Under the pieces are notes generated by a model. It saw only the letters and a program-made list of their open reading frames with translations, made no database searches and was not told the DNA's origin. Positions 1-6,962 of a stretch of 9,906 nt of DNA are shown here, piece after piece. Each line of letters starts with the position of its first letter. The stretch's first letter is position 1. Origin of the DNA: Methanosaeta sp. UBA80 (GTDB lineage: Archaea; Halobacteriota; Methanosarcinia; Methanotrichales; Methanotrichaceae); NCBI GenBank assembly GCA_002505805.1, contig DAWB01000073.1:575-10480 (forward strand), written 5' to 3'. Made by a program: the position numbers and the translations under genes.

Positions 1-143
1 TTTGTAAATTTATAAATTATTAAAAATATAATATTTAACTTTTTAATAGATAGATATTATTAAATTATTTAAATTAAATTTATAAAGTTAATTTTTTTTA
101 TTAGATTTAGCTTAAACAACATTGAAAAGTTAGAGTTAATGCA
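1..143. other. AT-rich intergenic region
   Basis: This stretch is almost entirely A and T and holds no credible coding frame. It contains several TATA-like words, including TTTATAAAG near 80-88 and a 12-bp AT palindrome at 7-18. It is probably the upstream intergenic region of the dehydrogenase operon. The promoter I favour for that operon lies further down, at 175-182. Confidence 0.6.
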
Positions 144-174
144 ATGAGTCTCATTATTGTTATAGCTGCCAATC

Positions 175-182
175 TTTATATT
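175..182 (+). promoter_or_regulatory. TATA box of the glcD-like gene
   Basis: TTTATATT is centred about 46 bp before the ATG at 225. That would place transcription start near 204 and leave a leader of about 20 nt. It supports the ATG at 222/225 over the ATG at 144. A competing TATA-like TTTATAAAG near 80-88 could serve the longer form. Confidence 0.45.
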
Positions 183-224
183 GTTGACCAGGATTTTATC
201 AGATGGAATTGTCGGATATTTATG

Positions 225-1598
225 ATGGATATTCTAAAAGAGCTAGTGGAGATTGCAGGGGAGAGGGTTTCTGCCTCCCCATCAGAGAGATACTGCTATA
301 GAGGAGACGCATCTCAGGTCTTTGGCCATCCAGATTATGTGATTAGACCAGAGAGCACCAACCAGGTTTCCCGGATTCTCCGCCTCTGCAATGAGAGTCT
401 GGTTCCGGTCACAGCTCGCGGGGCGGGGACGGGACTTTCAGGCGGCTGCTCTCCGGTAAAAGGGGGAGTAGTGCTGGATACCTCTGGCATGAATCGAATA
501 CTGGAAATTGATATTGAAAATCAACAGGTCATCGTAGAACCGGGGGTGATCGCTGAGGATCTCAATTTACATCTCCATCCCTACGGCTTCTTTTTTCCAC
601 CAGACCCAGGCAGCATGGCCATGTGCACCATTGGGGGGATGATAGCTAACAATAGTAGCGGAATGCGTTGTGTTAAATATGGAACAGTGAGAGAATATGT
701 TCTCGATCTGGAAGTTGTGCTGGCCGATGGTCGAGTCATTCACACCGGAAAGAAGGTTCTCAAATCTTCGGCAGGATATGACCTAACCCGTTTATTTGTG
801 GGATCTGAAGGGACGCTGGGCATTATCACCAAGGCAGCTTTAAAAATAGCTCCACTACCCAAAACCAGAAAACTTATCCTTTCCTTTTTTGAGCAAGCGG
901 ATATTGCCAGCCAGGCGGTGATTAAGGTTTTTTCAGAAGGGATAACCCCTTCTGCCTGCGAGATACTTGATAAAATTACCCTTTCGGTTCTAAAGCTCTG
1001 TGACAGTCATCTCGCTATAGATGAAGAAGGAGATATGATTCTCTTTGAGGTGGATGGGACTGAGACCTCAAGCGATGAGGCTGCCAGGCTAATTGTCGAG
1101 ATCTGCAAGCCTCTTGCTCTCAGCAGCAGGATCGTCTCGGATTCAGAGATGAAAGGCATCTGGGAAGCACGAAGATTGGTGGGTGCCTCTATATCCCGGC
1201 TCGATCCTCAAAAGACCAGAGTTTATATGGGCGAGGATGTGGGAGTACCCATCAAGGAAATGCCGACATTGATCAGAAAAGTGCAGCAGATCGCAGGGAA
1301 ACTGAATATACCAGCCATGAAATATGGCCATATAGGTGATGGAAATCTGCATGTGGCCCTTTTCATAGATGTCTCTGATGAGTTGGAATGGGAGAAGCTG
1401 CGCATTGCCGCAGATAAGATACACAGGGCAGCCCTTGAACTGGAAGGGACAGTCAGCTCCGAGCACGGCATTGGTCTTGCAAGGGCGAAGTATTTACCGG
1501 AACAGTTGGGTGCTGAAGCATTCTCTGTGATGCACTCTATTAAGATAGCTCTTGATCCCAAGGGAATATTGAACCCGGGAAAAATGGGCTTTGATTAG
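225..1598 (+). CDS. glcD: FAD-linked 2-hydroxyacid dehydrogenase (GlcD/D-lactate dehydrogenase type)
   Basis: Flavoenzyme of the glycolate oxidase GlcD / D-lactate dehydrogenase family, which oxidises a 2-hydroxyacid to a 2-oxoacid through FAD. From the ATG at 225 it is 457 aa, the usual family length. The N-terminal FAD-binding half shows the PP-loop ARGAGTGLSGG (64-74), the PPDPGS...GGMIANNSSG segment (125-146) and GSEGTLG (193-199). The C-terminal FAD-oxidase half shows GHIGDGNLH (368-376), EHGIG (413-417) and the terminal DPKGILNPGK. I chose 225 (MDILKELVEIAGE) because family members start this way and a TATA box sits at 175-182. The frame is open from an ATG at 144, which would add 27 hydrophobic residues unlike the family. 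The next gene follows at once and is the expected Fe-S partner. The substrate (lactate, glycolate, 2-hydroxyglutarate) cannot be read from sequence. Confidence 0.9.
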   Translation: MDILKELVEIAGERVSASPSERYCYRGDASQVFGHPDYVIRPESTNQVSRILRLCNESLVPVTARGAGTGLSGGCSPVKGGVVLDTSGMNRILEIDIENQQVIVEPGVIAEDLNLHLHPYGFFFPPDPGSMAMCTIGGMIANNSSGMRCVKYGTVREYVLDLEVVLADGRVIHTGKKVLKSSAGYDLTRLFVGSEGTLGIITKAALKIAPLPKTRKLILSFFEQADIASQAVIKVFSEGITPSACEILDKITLSVLKLCDSHLAIDEEGDMILFEVDGTETSSDEAARLIVEICKPLALSSRIVSDSEMKGIWEARRLVGASISRLDPQKTRVYMGEDVGVPIKEMPTLIRKVQQIAGKLNIPAMKYGHIGDGNLHVALFIDVSDELEWEKLRIAADKIHRAALELEGTVSSEHGIGLARAKYLPEQLGAEAFSVMHSIKIALDPKGILNPGKMGFD

Positions 1599-1614
1599 CT
1601 CGGAAGTGAGAGTT

Positions 1615-2673
1615 ATGCTTGACGAGGATCGAAAATCGGTTGATCAATGCGTCAGATGCGGAGCCTGTCGCAGCGTGTGCCCTGCTTTTCAGGAGTCGGG
1701 ATGGGAGTCTACCGGCACCAGAGGGCGGATTATGATCTTAAAAGGCCTCGATTCCTGCCTCTCTCCTGATCCTCAGATCCTCGACAGCCTGAATAGCTGT
1801 ACCACATGTGCCCTGTGCACTGAGATATGTCCGGCTGGAATCAATCCTCCTCATTTGATAGAGAGCGGTAGAAGACAGATGGTTTTAAAGGGAGCGATGA
1901 CCGGAAAGCAAAAATCGCTAGCTGGAAATATTCTCTCAAGCGGCAATACCTTTGGCTTAAGCGATGACCGGCTATCATGGCTTACAGACAAAAGGCTCAT
2001 CTTAAAAAAAGCGGAATATGCTTATTTTGTGGGCTGCATGAACTCCTATCGTTATACCGAGACAGCCGCAAGGACATTCTCTTTTCTGCAGCGCTTTGGA
2101 GCAACCATTCTTCCTGCAGAGAAGTGCTGCGGCTCGCCTCTCATGAGAATGGGATTTGATGCCCAAAAATTGGTGCAAGAGAATAGCAGACAGATAAAGG
2201 AGATAGGAGCCAGCACAGTTATAACCGGATGTGCTGGATGCCATACCACACTCAAGAATAGCTACCCTGAAGACTTCGAGGTGAAAAGCGTCTCGGAGTT
2301 CCTGGTAGAACATCTCTCGGAACTTGATCTCAGAAAGCTGGATTTCTCCGTTTCTTATCATGATCCCTGCCACCTGGGAAGGCATAGCAGAATATACGAT
2401 CAGCCCAGAAAGCTGATTGAAGCCGTCTGCAATCTTGAGGAGATGAAGACCTCAAGAGAGTCTGCCAGATGCTGCGGAGGGGGCGGCGGGGTCAGGTACG
2501 GCTATAAAGATTTATCCCTGAGAATGGCAAAAAGGAGGCTTTCTGAGGTTCCAGAGGGAGTGGATTATATTGTAACCTCATGCCCGCTCTGCATCAGAAA
2601 TCTCAGAGATGCCGGAGCCGGAGAGGTTAAGGTAATAGATCTGGTGGACCTATTGGCCATGGCACTTCCCTAA
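1615..2673 (+). CDS. glcF: Fe-S oxidoreductase, GlcF/HdrD-like, with two CCG domains
   Basis: Iron-sulfur partner of the preceding flavoprotein, passing its electrons onward. From the ATG at 1615 it is 352 aa. Two ferredoxin-type CxxCxxCxxxCP motifs (C12-C22, C62-C72) should bind two 4Fe-4S clusters. Two cysteine-rich CCG domains follow: C141, CCG at 171-173 and CxxC at 206-209; then C252, CCG at 286-288 and CxxC at 323-326. The same domain pair occurs in GlcF and in heterodisulfide reductase HdrD, where CCG domains can hold a non-cubane cluster. The ATG at 1615 is preceded by GGAAGTGAG, a Shine-Dalgarno-like stretch, and leaves 16 bp after the glcD stop. A TTG at 1591 in the same frame would overlap glcD by 8 bp. 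Pairing with glcD favours GlcF over a true HdrD, which pairs with HdrE. Confidence 0.88.
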   Translation: MLDEDRKSVDQCVRCGACRSVCPAFQESGWESTGTRGRIMILKGLDSCLSPDPQILDSLNSCTTCALCTEICPAGINPPHLIESGRRQMVLKGAMTGKQKSLAGNILSSGNTFGLSDDRLSWLTDKRLILKKAEYAYFVGCMNSYRYTETAARTFSFLQRFGATILPAEKCCGSPLMRMGFDAQKLVQENSRQIKEIGASTVITGCAGCHTTLKNSYPEDFEVKSVSEFLVEHLSELDLRKLDFSVSYHDPCHLGRHSRIYDQPRKLIEAVCNLEEMKTSRESARCCGGGGGVRYGYKDLSLRMAKRRLSEVPEGVDYIVTSCPLCIRNLRDAGAGEVKVIDLVDLLAMALP

Positions 2674-3246
2674 GAGCCATCCTGATAAAAATCGATCCAG
2701 GGATCGGGTCATTTTCTCCCTTTGATCTGGCTCTCTCATAAAGGACATTGATGATGCCGAACTGAGCCTACTCTTTAAGCCCTCAAAAAAAAATCTCTCG
2801 GACGGATTCCTGGCCTTCCAGATCGGAATGGAGATGGCAATCTGCTCGGCTCTGCCATCTGCATCTTTAGCTGGACTGAGATGAGCCTTCATCAGATCCT
2901 GATGCAGTATGAGTCCAGACCATCCCTGGAACTTGGGGCGAAGCGCTTCTATCAGAAAGCCGCAGGAGAGAAAATGGGCCCGGGCCAGCTTTCTCTTCAG
3001 CCATTGCCTCGGTGATCTGGATTGATAGTCATAGCCTGGATGTGGGCGACTTTTATCAGATCCTCTGCTGGCAGATTTTGTCCAAATCCAGATTATCGGC
3101 ATGGCCCGCCCGGAGAACCATGGAATACAAAGGATGCTGTAGGCGATGAGATCTTCCCCGGAAAAGATGCCTATAATAGAGTTCGGCGTGCAGAGACTCA
3201 CCCGAAAAAAATCCTGGTAATGTAGCAGGAAGATGGCAGGAATCAT
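2650..3246 (-). CDS. Hypothetical protein, unrecognised, 198 codons
   Basis: I do not recognise this protein. The frame is open for 198 codons. Its codon choice resembles its neighbours (frequent AGA/AGG, CTG/CTC, GCC, ATC, with G or C at about 60% of third positions in the part I counted). The product is rich in tryptophan, serine and arginine. The N-terminal third is fairly hydrophobic and the C-terminal third charged and helical. There is no signal peptide or known motif. It converges on glcF with a 24-bp overlap. The start is uncertain: the first ATG (3246) lies directly on a TATA-like ATTATAAA, so an internal GTG at 3201 fits better if that TATA box is used. Against it, purine bias at first codon positions is weak. 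The plus strand has short open pieces in three frames, so a decayed gene cannot be excluded. About even odds of being real. Confidence 0.45.
   Translation of the reverse strand: MIPAIFLLHYQDFFRVSLCTPNSIIGIFSGEDLIAYSILCIPWFSGRAMPIIWIWTKSASRGSDKSRPHPGYDYQSRSPRQWLKRKLARAHFLSCGFLIEALRPKFQGWSGLILHQDLMKAHLSPAKDADGRAEQIAISIPIWKARNPSERFFFEGLKSRLSSASSMSFMREPDQREKMTRSLDRFLSGWLLGKCHGQ
2693..2715 (+). terminator. Possible terminator after the glcD-glcF unit
   Basis: CGATCC AG GGATCG forms a 6-bp inverted repeat with a very short loop, 20 bp after the glcF stop, and is followed by CATTTTC. The T tract is weak, and the repeat also lies inside the antisense 198-codon frame, so this is a tentative call. Confidence 0.25.
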
Positions 3247-3253
3247 TTATAAT
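3246..3253 (+). promoter_or_regulatory. TATA box, possibly bidirectional
   Basis: TTTATAAT is centred about 28 bp before the ATG at 3278, the standard archaeal spacing for a leaderless or near-leaderless transcript. Read on the other strand it is ATTATAAA. That is also TATA-like and could serve the divergent - frame if that starts at the GTG near 3201. Confidence 0.55.
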
Positions 3254-3277
3254 CAAAAAAAGCAGAGCCTAGGCCGA

Positions 3278-3559
3278 ATGGATAGAGAGGATTGGAGGCA
3301 GATTCAAAAGGAACTGAACAGTCTCTATGATCTCCATGAGGCTGCCGCCTCACAGACGGGCAAATGTCGCGAGTTCAACTCCCAGGCGGCCCTGTTCCTG
3401 GAGAAGCTGGAGGAGATGGGGGCGGATGATCTTGCATATAGGGTTATGGACCTCCTGGCCGGATGCAGCCCCAAAGATTTCTCACCCTGCGATAACCGGC
3501 TGAGCACAAAAGGATCTTTAGAGCGCTTGATAGAACAGGTAAAAAGAAAGATTGATTGA
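3278..3559 (+). CDS. Hypothetical small helical protein, 93 aa
   Basis: I do not recognise this protein. From the ATG at 3278 it is 93 aa, charged and mostly helical by composition, with no membrane segment or signal peptide, so it is probably cytosolic. It has three cysteines (C30, C63, C71), the last two close together in AGCSPKDFSPC; no metal motif is clear. An N-terminal amphipathic stretch (about 5-25) and a central EKLEEMGADDLAYRVMDLL helix (42-60) are the most protein-like parts. The frame is open from an ATG at 3233, but the TATA box at 3246-3253 lies between the two ATGs at the right distance from 3278, so I chose 3278. It is a single-gene unit convergent with the SemiSWEET gene, 54 bp away. 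Confidence 0.7.
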   Translation: MDREDWRQIQKELNSLYDLHEAAASQTGKCREFNSQAALFLEKLEEMGADDLAYRVMDLLAGCSPKDFSPCDNRLSTKGSLERLIEQVKRKID

Positions 3560-3613
3560 TCGACAGCTAATCAGACAAAATCCAAAAGAATGGTCGCTTT
3601 TATCTGCTGGCAC

Positions 3614-3868
3614 TTAAATCCTATATTTAAAGAATAACCCGATAGCCACCACAAGACTGAAAAAGGATGCAGCGTTGGCTATGATGAGAATGCTATCTCT
3701 GATGTGAATACCATAAAGCAGCCAGAGGAAGATGCCCAGGGCGAACTGCAGGAGCATGTGCAGGCTTACATCTTCTACAGACTTTGTCTTTTGGATCTTG
3801 ATTATCTGGGGAACAAAGCCGAACATGGTCAGGAGAGCCGCCCCTGAGCCGATCAATTCCCATTGCAT
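3614..3868 (-). CDS. SemiSWEET (MtN3/PQ-loop) transporter
   Basis: Small membrane transporter of the SemiSWEET family, which works as a homodimer and facilitates passage of sugars or related small solutes across the membrane. From the ATG at 3868 it is 84 aa with three membrane helices, about 4-24, 36-54 and 59-80. The PQ motif is at residues 20-21 (GFVPQIIKI), followed by the family's positively charged loop KTKSVEDVS. W49 and N65 sit where family members have their substrate-site Trp and Asn. The frame extends upstream to a TTG at 3892. However, AATATAGC at 3893-3900 is a TATA box about 29 bp before 3868, so the ATG there fits a leaderless start. The substrate in a methanogen is not obvious. 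Confidence 0.85.
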   Translation of the reverse strand: MQWELIGSGAALLTMFGFVPQIIKIQKTKSVEDVSLHMLLQFALGIFLWLLYGIHIRDSILIIANAASFFSLVVAIGLFFKYRI

Positions 3869-3892
3869 CAAATGCCCTGCTAAAGAATGCAA

Positions 3893-3900
3893 GCTATATT
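3893..3900 (-). promoter_or_regulatory. TATA box of the SemiSWEET gene
   Basis: AATATAGC on the - strand is centred about 29 bp before the ATG at 3868. It lies only 11 bp beyond the stop of the upstream DUF2284 gene, so the SemiSWEET gene probably has its own transcript as well as possible read-through. Confidence 0.5.
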
Positions 3901-3911
3901 AGCTTAACATC

Positions 3912-4511
3912 CTAGTCCAGCAAGATCAGGCCGTAGAGCTCAGCATTCTCCCTGGTACTCTTGAGCACCTCCGGCTTGAAGCCTGCATTTGTCAGCGTCT
4001 TGAAGACATCAATGCCGCAAGCTTCCATTGATGGGCGCATAATATCCTTGTTCCTGCATTTGATGCCGTCCAAGGGGAATATAGCCTGATCCTTTTTCTG
4101 CATCTCCTCTATGACGCATGTCTCGCAAAGGGCACAGGGCATAGCACTCAGGCTGAAGGCCTTATAAAAGCCAGCTAGAAAAGCAGTTCTTTCAAGATCA
4201 GCCATTGTTTTCTGCACCTTTACCGCAGAGCTGGATAAAGCCCTTCTGCTCTGTTTTGCCGCCATCTTTGGATCTGCTGCAACTCTGAAGCGAGCGAGGG
4301 CAGCATAGCGGTACTCGGAGATCACTGCTCTGGTCTCATCGGGCGTGGGGGTGAAGGGAGGACAGCCAAGGTGCTTGCCATAATTATCGCATCCATAGCG
4401 GCATTTCAGACGGACCCAATCCGATACCACAATAATCTCCGCGGGTATTAGCCGCAGATCTTCGTGAACTGCCTTCAATTCGGAGATGATGCCTTCAGAA
4501 AATTTGATCAT
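3912..4511 (-). CDS. DUF2284 predicted metal-binding protein
   Basis: Member of the DUF2284 family, annotated as predicted metal-binding proteins and common in methanogens and other anaerobes; the biochemical role is unknown. From the ATG at 4511 it is 199 aa. Conserved cysteines fall in three groups: C37, C41 and C50 within CRYGCDNYGKHLGCPPFTP; the CxxCxxC trio C126, C129, C132; and C152 and C165 around CRNKDIMRPSMEACGIDVF. This layout suggests one or more Fe-S clusters, which is inference. The frame extends to a TTG at 4520, but the ATG at 4511 is preceded by AGGTTGAT, a Shine-Dalgarno-like stretch, and by an AT-rich TATA region near 4545-4560. Its stop lies 44 bp before the SemiSWEET start. 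Confidence 0.85.
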   Translation of the reverse strand: MIKFSEGIISELKAVHEDLRLIPAEIIVVSDWVRLKCRYGCDNYGKHLGCPPFTPTPDETRAVISEYRYAALARFRVAADPKMAAKQSRRALSSSAVKVQKTMADLERTAFLAGFYKAFSLSAMPCALCETCVIEEMQKKDQAIFPLDGIKCRNKDIMRPSMEACGIDVFKTLTNAGFKPEVLKSTRENAELYGLILLD

Positions 4512-4544
4512 TGATATCAACCTACTGGACTAGCATATGTGGCA

Positions 4545-4562
4545 TTTAAATATATATTTTTA
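4545..4562 (-). promoter_or_regulatory. TATA region of the DUF2284 gene
   Basis: An unbroken run of A and T, read on the - strand as AAAATATATATTTAAA, lies 34-51 bp before the ATG at 4511. It predicts a transcript start near 4524 and a short leader carrying the AGGTTGAT ribosome-binding stretch. The exact TATA register cannot be fixed. Confidence 0.45.
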
Positions 4563-4788
4563 CTGCCCTTTCCAATTTCATAGAGGCAATTTGCAATTGC
4601 GCTAGAGGTTTGAGGTGCTATCGTTAAGATATCAAGCCCATTTATTTCCATTTATTAAGCCCGGATCACGGAAACAAAAAAATTGACGGGATACATCCCC
4701 CACTCAAGCAGCATCGACCGCCGCACTCTTCTCAGCAGATTGTCGATTAATCCGTCGCAGATAAAGCGATCTCTGCCCATGCTGGGAT
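4563..4788. other. Gap without a confident gene
   Basis: I see no confident gene here. A 41-codon frame on the - strand (4780 to 4655, starting MGRDRFICDG) begins 9 bp past the extended stop of the frameshifted lipoprotein. It has acceptable codon use but no ribosome-binding site. A short inverted repeat GCAATT TGC AATTGC occurs near 4586-4600, with no function I can assign. Confidence 0.4.
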
Positions 4789-4817
4789 TTAGATGTAGCC
4801 CGGCTTAAAGACGTAGC

Positions 4818-5384
4818 TCACAGAGGCGCAGCTTCGGCCAGCTCCAAGCTCTGGTTACGGTCTTGATTTCCCTCTACCAGGGTGACAAGGCTGCCAGCCC
4901 TCCAGAGGAAGAGGTATCTGATGCTATTGTCTCCCCGCACATCCTTTATTTGAAGGCTCGGATGCCCATTGACTGTGGCATTGCTAAATATGGGAAGACC
5001 CCTTGCCACCATCTCATCATACTGAGACTTGAAATTGGAGATGGCGTTGTCCGCCTTCTCTTCATCAGAGAGCCGGATGATGGTTATTTTGGCGTCATAG
5101 GCAAGACCTGGATCAGCCCACTGATAGATGCCTACCGAGATATTGGCCGGATCAACCGGATCTATATCCAATTTACCATAGAAATCCTCGATCTCGTCGG
5201 TCATATTCACCCGGCCGTCCGGGTCAGGCAGAGATGCCACAAACTCAAAGCCTTCAGGCAGGTTCTCTCTTGGCATAGAAAGATTTCCGTCTGATGTTCC
5301 TGATATTTCTTTTGCCAGGCAGCCAATGCAGGATGCCAGCACCAAAGATATAAAGAGGACGCAAGCTATTTCCTTTGATCTCAT
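4818..5384 (-). CDS. Secreted lipoprotein, probably frameshifted near its C-terminus
   Basis: Predicted exported, lipid-anchored protein of 188 aa and unknown function. The N-terminus is a lipoprotein signal: basic MRSK, a hydrophobic stretch, then lipobox LASC with Cys19 as the likely modified residue. The mature part is acidic, with Asn-rich glycosylation-type sequons (NMT, NIS, NAT, NQS), as in archaeal surface proteins. An AAGGAAAAG stretch just upstream may bind the ribosome. The frame stops at 4818 after LELAEAAPL. In the adjacent frame, across the last few codons, it continues as SYVFKPGYI and stops at 4789. Restoring one base near 4825-4832 would give about 198 aa with a more natural end. 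This suggests a 1-nt deletion or a sequencing error. The protein is probably still mostly functional. Confidence 0.75.
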   Translation of the reverse strand: MRSKEIACVLFISLVLASCIGCLAKEISGTSDGNLSMPRENLPEGFEFVASLPDPDGRVNMTDEIEDFYGKLDIDPVDPANISVGIYQWADPGLAYDAKITIIRLSDEEKADNAISNFKSQYDEMVARGLPIFSNATVNGHPSLQIKDVRGDNSIRYLFLWRAGSLVTLVEGNQDRNQSLELAEAAPL

Positions 5385-5493
5385 ATCCGAAGTCTTTTCC
5401 TTTCAAGTCCATAAGGATTATGATCCAGATGCTGTGTTGTTCATCCGATATCTTTAAGCCCTTCTTGAGGCTCATCGGCACTTAAGAACGATT

Positions 5494-6735
5494 TTAATTC
5501 TCAATCCTCTCCACCTTTTCCACCACTGCAATTCCCCTCTTTTCCAGCTCCTTCATCAGTGAGGCATAAACCTCTCCTTTAATCGCATCCTCCGGGGCAA
5601 CGATGCCCTTTTCTTCAATCACTCCTCCCGCCAGAAGCCTGGCTGCCACTGCAGCGCAGGATGCAGTAACTCTGGCCATGGCAGACAGGCCGCTCTGTGC
5701 ATCTGCCCCGGCCCACATATAGCAATCAGATCGGGCTTTAGAACCCCATGCCGTGTTCCACATGACGCAGACATCCATATCTCCGGGCTGCGGCAGCAGC
5801 CTCGGCTCAATCATCCTTAAAAAGAAGTCTCTGGGCCGGACCTCCTGGCCGCAAAAGCTTATGGGATCGATATCCAGAAGTCCGCAGTCTTTAAGGGTAT
5901 CAATGGCCTGCCAGTGCCCGGGCCAGCGAATGGTCTTCTCCGCGAAGCTCTGAAGGTGGCTGCGGGTGAAAAGAAAGCTGGGCATGCCCGGAGTTATGGC
6001 ACATTCCAGCATCTCGTCCACTCCGCACTCAGCAAATCTAAAGCTCTCCCGTCCCGAGGTAGCTTTGACCTCGGCGAGCCTGCCCTCCTCCATAATCCGC
6101 ACATCGACCATATATTCCCGCAGAACATGCTCGAAGGACCAGGTTATCATGTACTGCAAGGGATGGCGGGCTGCTGATTCATGATCAGGAATACCTCCCA
6201 CCCTAGCCACTGCACTATCCGCCTTGACCTGCCGGATGGCCTGTCCCAGGGTGACATTGGACAGCCCCGGCGCAAATCCCATGCCGTCCAGCAAGGTGAT
6301 CCCGGCATCCTCTGCCCTTCGGTGCAAAGACTCACCGTACTCCTCCGCACTCATGCCCGCCGGCACCTCCATACCCTCCCTCTCGTAGGGATCCGGCCTG
6401 CGGTGGTATTCCTCTAAAATGTCCACTACATCAAGGCCAGCACCGATGGCCGTCTCCAGCGTGCGGTAGCTGCTCCGTCGATCAGGCAGTGTTATGACTC
6501 CCACATCATACTCCTGCATCAATGCCCTGGCTCTTCGGGCATCAGAGATGTCCAGAAAATGCGCCGTCACCTTCTCGCTGCCTATCCAGGACTTTATCTT
6601 CTCCAGAGAAGAACGACTGCGGCCCACAATGCCAATTTTGTCCGCCCCGCCTTTGGCGGCCAGATCCCAAGCAACAGCAGAGCCGATTCGTCCGGCACCG
6701 CCGAAGATCAGAATACTGGGAGAATTTCCGGTCAT
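5494..6735 (-). CDS. Saccharopine dehydrogenase-like NAD(P) oxidoreductase
   Basis: Cytosolic oxidoreductase of the saccharopine dehydrogenase / carboxynorspermidine synthase superfamily, 413 aa from the ATG at 6735. The Rossmann motif ILIFGGAGRIGSAVA (about 8-22) binds NAD(P). VGRSRSSLEKI follows in the usual cofactor-discriminating strand position, and the basic residues suggest NADP(H), which is inference. Residues near 150-165 (LLDGMGFAPGLSNV) match the family's conserved GFxPGLxN segment. The substrate is not evident: no lysine- or polyamine-pathway genes lie nearby. The frame also opens at a GTG at 6741, but GAGGTG lies 5 bases before the ATG at 6735, which I prefer. It has higher GC than its neighbours, consistent with a core gene. 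The lipoprotein gene downstream is 109 bp away. Confidence 0.85.
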   Translation of the reverse strand: MTGNSPSILIFGGAGRIGSAVAWDLAAKGGADKIGIVGRSRSSLEKIKSWIGSEKVTAHFLDISDARRARALMQEYDVGVITLPDRRSSYRTLETAIGAGLDVVDILEEYHRRPDPYEREGMEVPAGMSAEEYGESLHRRAEDAGITLLDGMGFAPGLSNVTLGQAIRQVKADSAVARVGGIPDHESAARHPLQYMITWSFEHVLREYMVDVRIMEEGRLAEVKATSGRESFRFAECGVDEMLECAITPGMPSFLFTRSHLQSFAEKTIRWPGHWQAIDTLKDCGLLDIDPISFCGQEVRPRDFFLRMIEPRLLPQPGDMDVCVMWNTAWGSKARSDCYMWAGADAQSGLSAMARVTASCAAVAARLLAGGVIEEKGIVAPEDAIKGEVYASLMKELEKRGIAVVEKVERIEN

Positions 6736-6795
6736 CTCCACACCTCTGGCTTGCTGCCATCAACTGGACCCATCTCCTGCTGAACCTGCAGCCCC

Positions 6796-6933
6796 TTAGG
6801 GTTTCTTTTCGAGGCTATTTTTGAATCCTTCCCGATCAATTCCATGCTCTTCTCGCACATCGCTCCAGGAGATGCGGGCATAGATCCAATATCTTTCGGT
6901 CAAAACCAAAAGGTATATCCTTAAATCCGTCAA
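6796..6933 (-). CDS. Candidate small ORF or gene remnant, 45 aa
   Basis: The - strand carries a 45-codon frame opening at a TTG (6933) and ending 60 bp before the saccharopine dehydrogenase-like gene, on the same strand. Its product (ERYWIYARISWSDVREEHG in the middle, ending NSLEKKP) has a protein-like composition and natural codons. There is no ATG and no Shine-Dalgarno, and a TATA-like CATTATATTG overlaps the proposed start, so a shorter form starting at an internal TTG (MTERYW...) is possible. It could be a leader gene of the dehydrogenase transcript or the tail of a lost gene. I do not recognise the family. Confidence 0.3.
   Translation of the reverse strand: MTDLRIYLLVLTERYWIYARISWSDVREEHGIDREGFKNSLEKKP
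6905..6918 (+). promoter_or_regulatory. BRE/TATA of the 72-aa lipoprotein gene
   Basis: CCAAAAGGTATATC combines a purine-rich BRE-like stretch with a TATATC core about 48 bp before the ATG at 6963. The predicted transcript start near 6938 leaves a leader of about 25 nt that carries the GGGAGG ribosome-binding site at 6948-6953. Confidence 0.4.
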
Positions 6934-6962
6934 TATAATGCAGGATAGGGAGGAAGAAAGAG

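Noticed and set aside
7..18. AT palindrome as part of a replication origin
   Set aside because: Simple AT-rich DNA gives such palindromes by chance, and no origin recognition boxes or Orc1/Cdc6 gene are visible.
1143..1561. Antisense frames inside the GlcD gene
   Set aside because: They mirror a clearly conserved coding sequence and have no signals of their own.
4655..4780. 41-codon - frame downstream of the lipoprotein
   Set aside because: There is no ribosome-binding site and no family likeness. Mentioned in the gap entry only.
5254..5481. 75-codon - frame overlapping the start of the lipoprotein
   Set aside because: It shares DNA with the signal peptide and lipobox of the better frame. 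Its C-terminal half is the out-of-frame reading of that gene.
5753..6824. Several + frames opposite the saccharopine dehydrogenase-like gene
   Set aside because: They arise from the high GC of the real gene on the other strand and lack starts with ribosome-binding sites.
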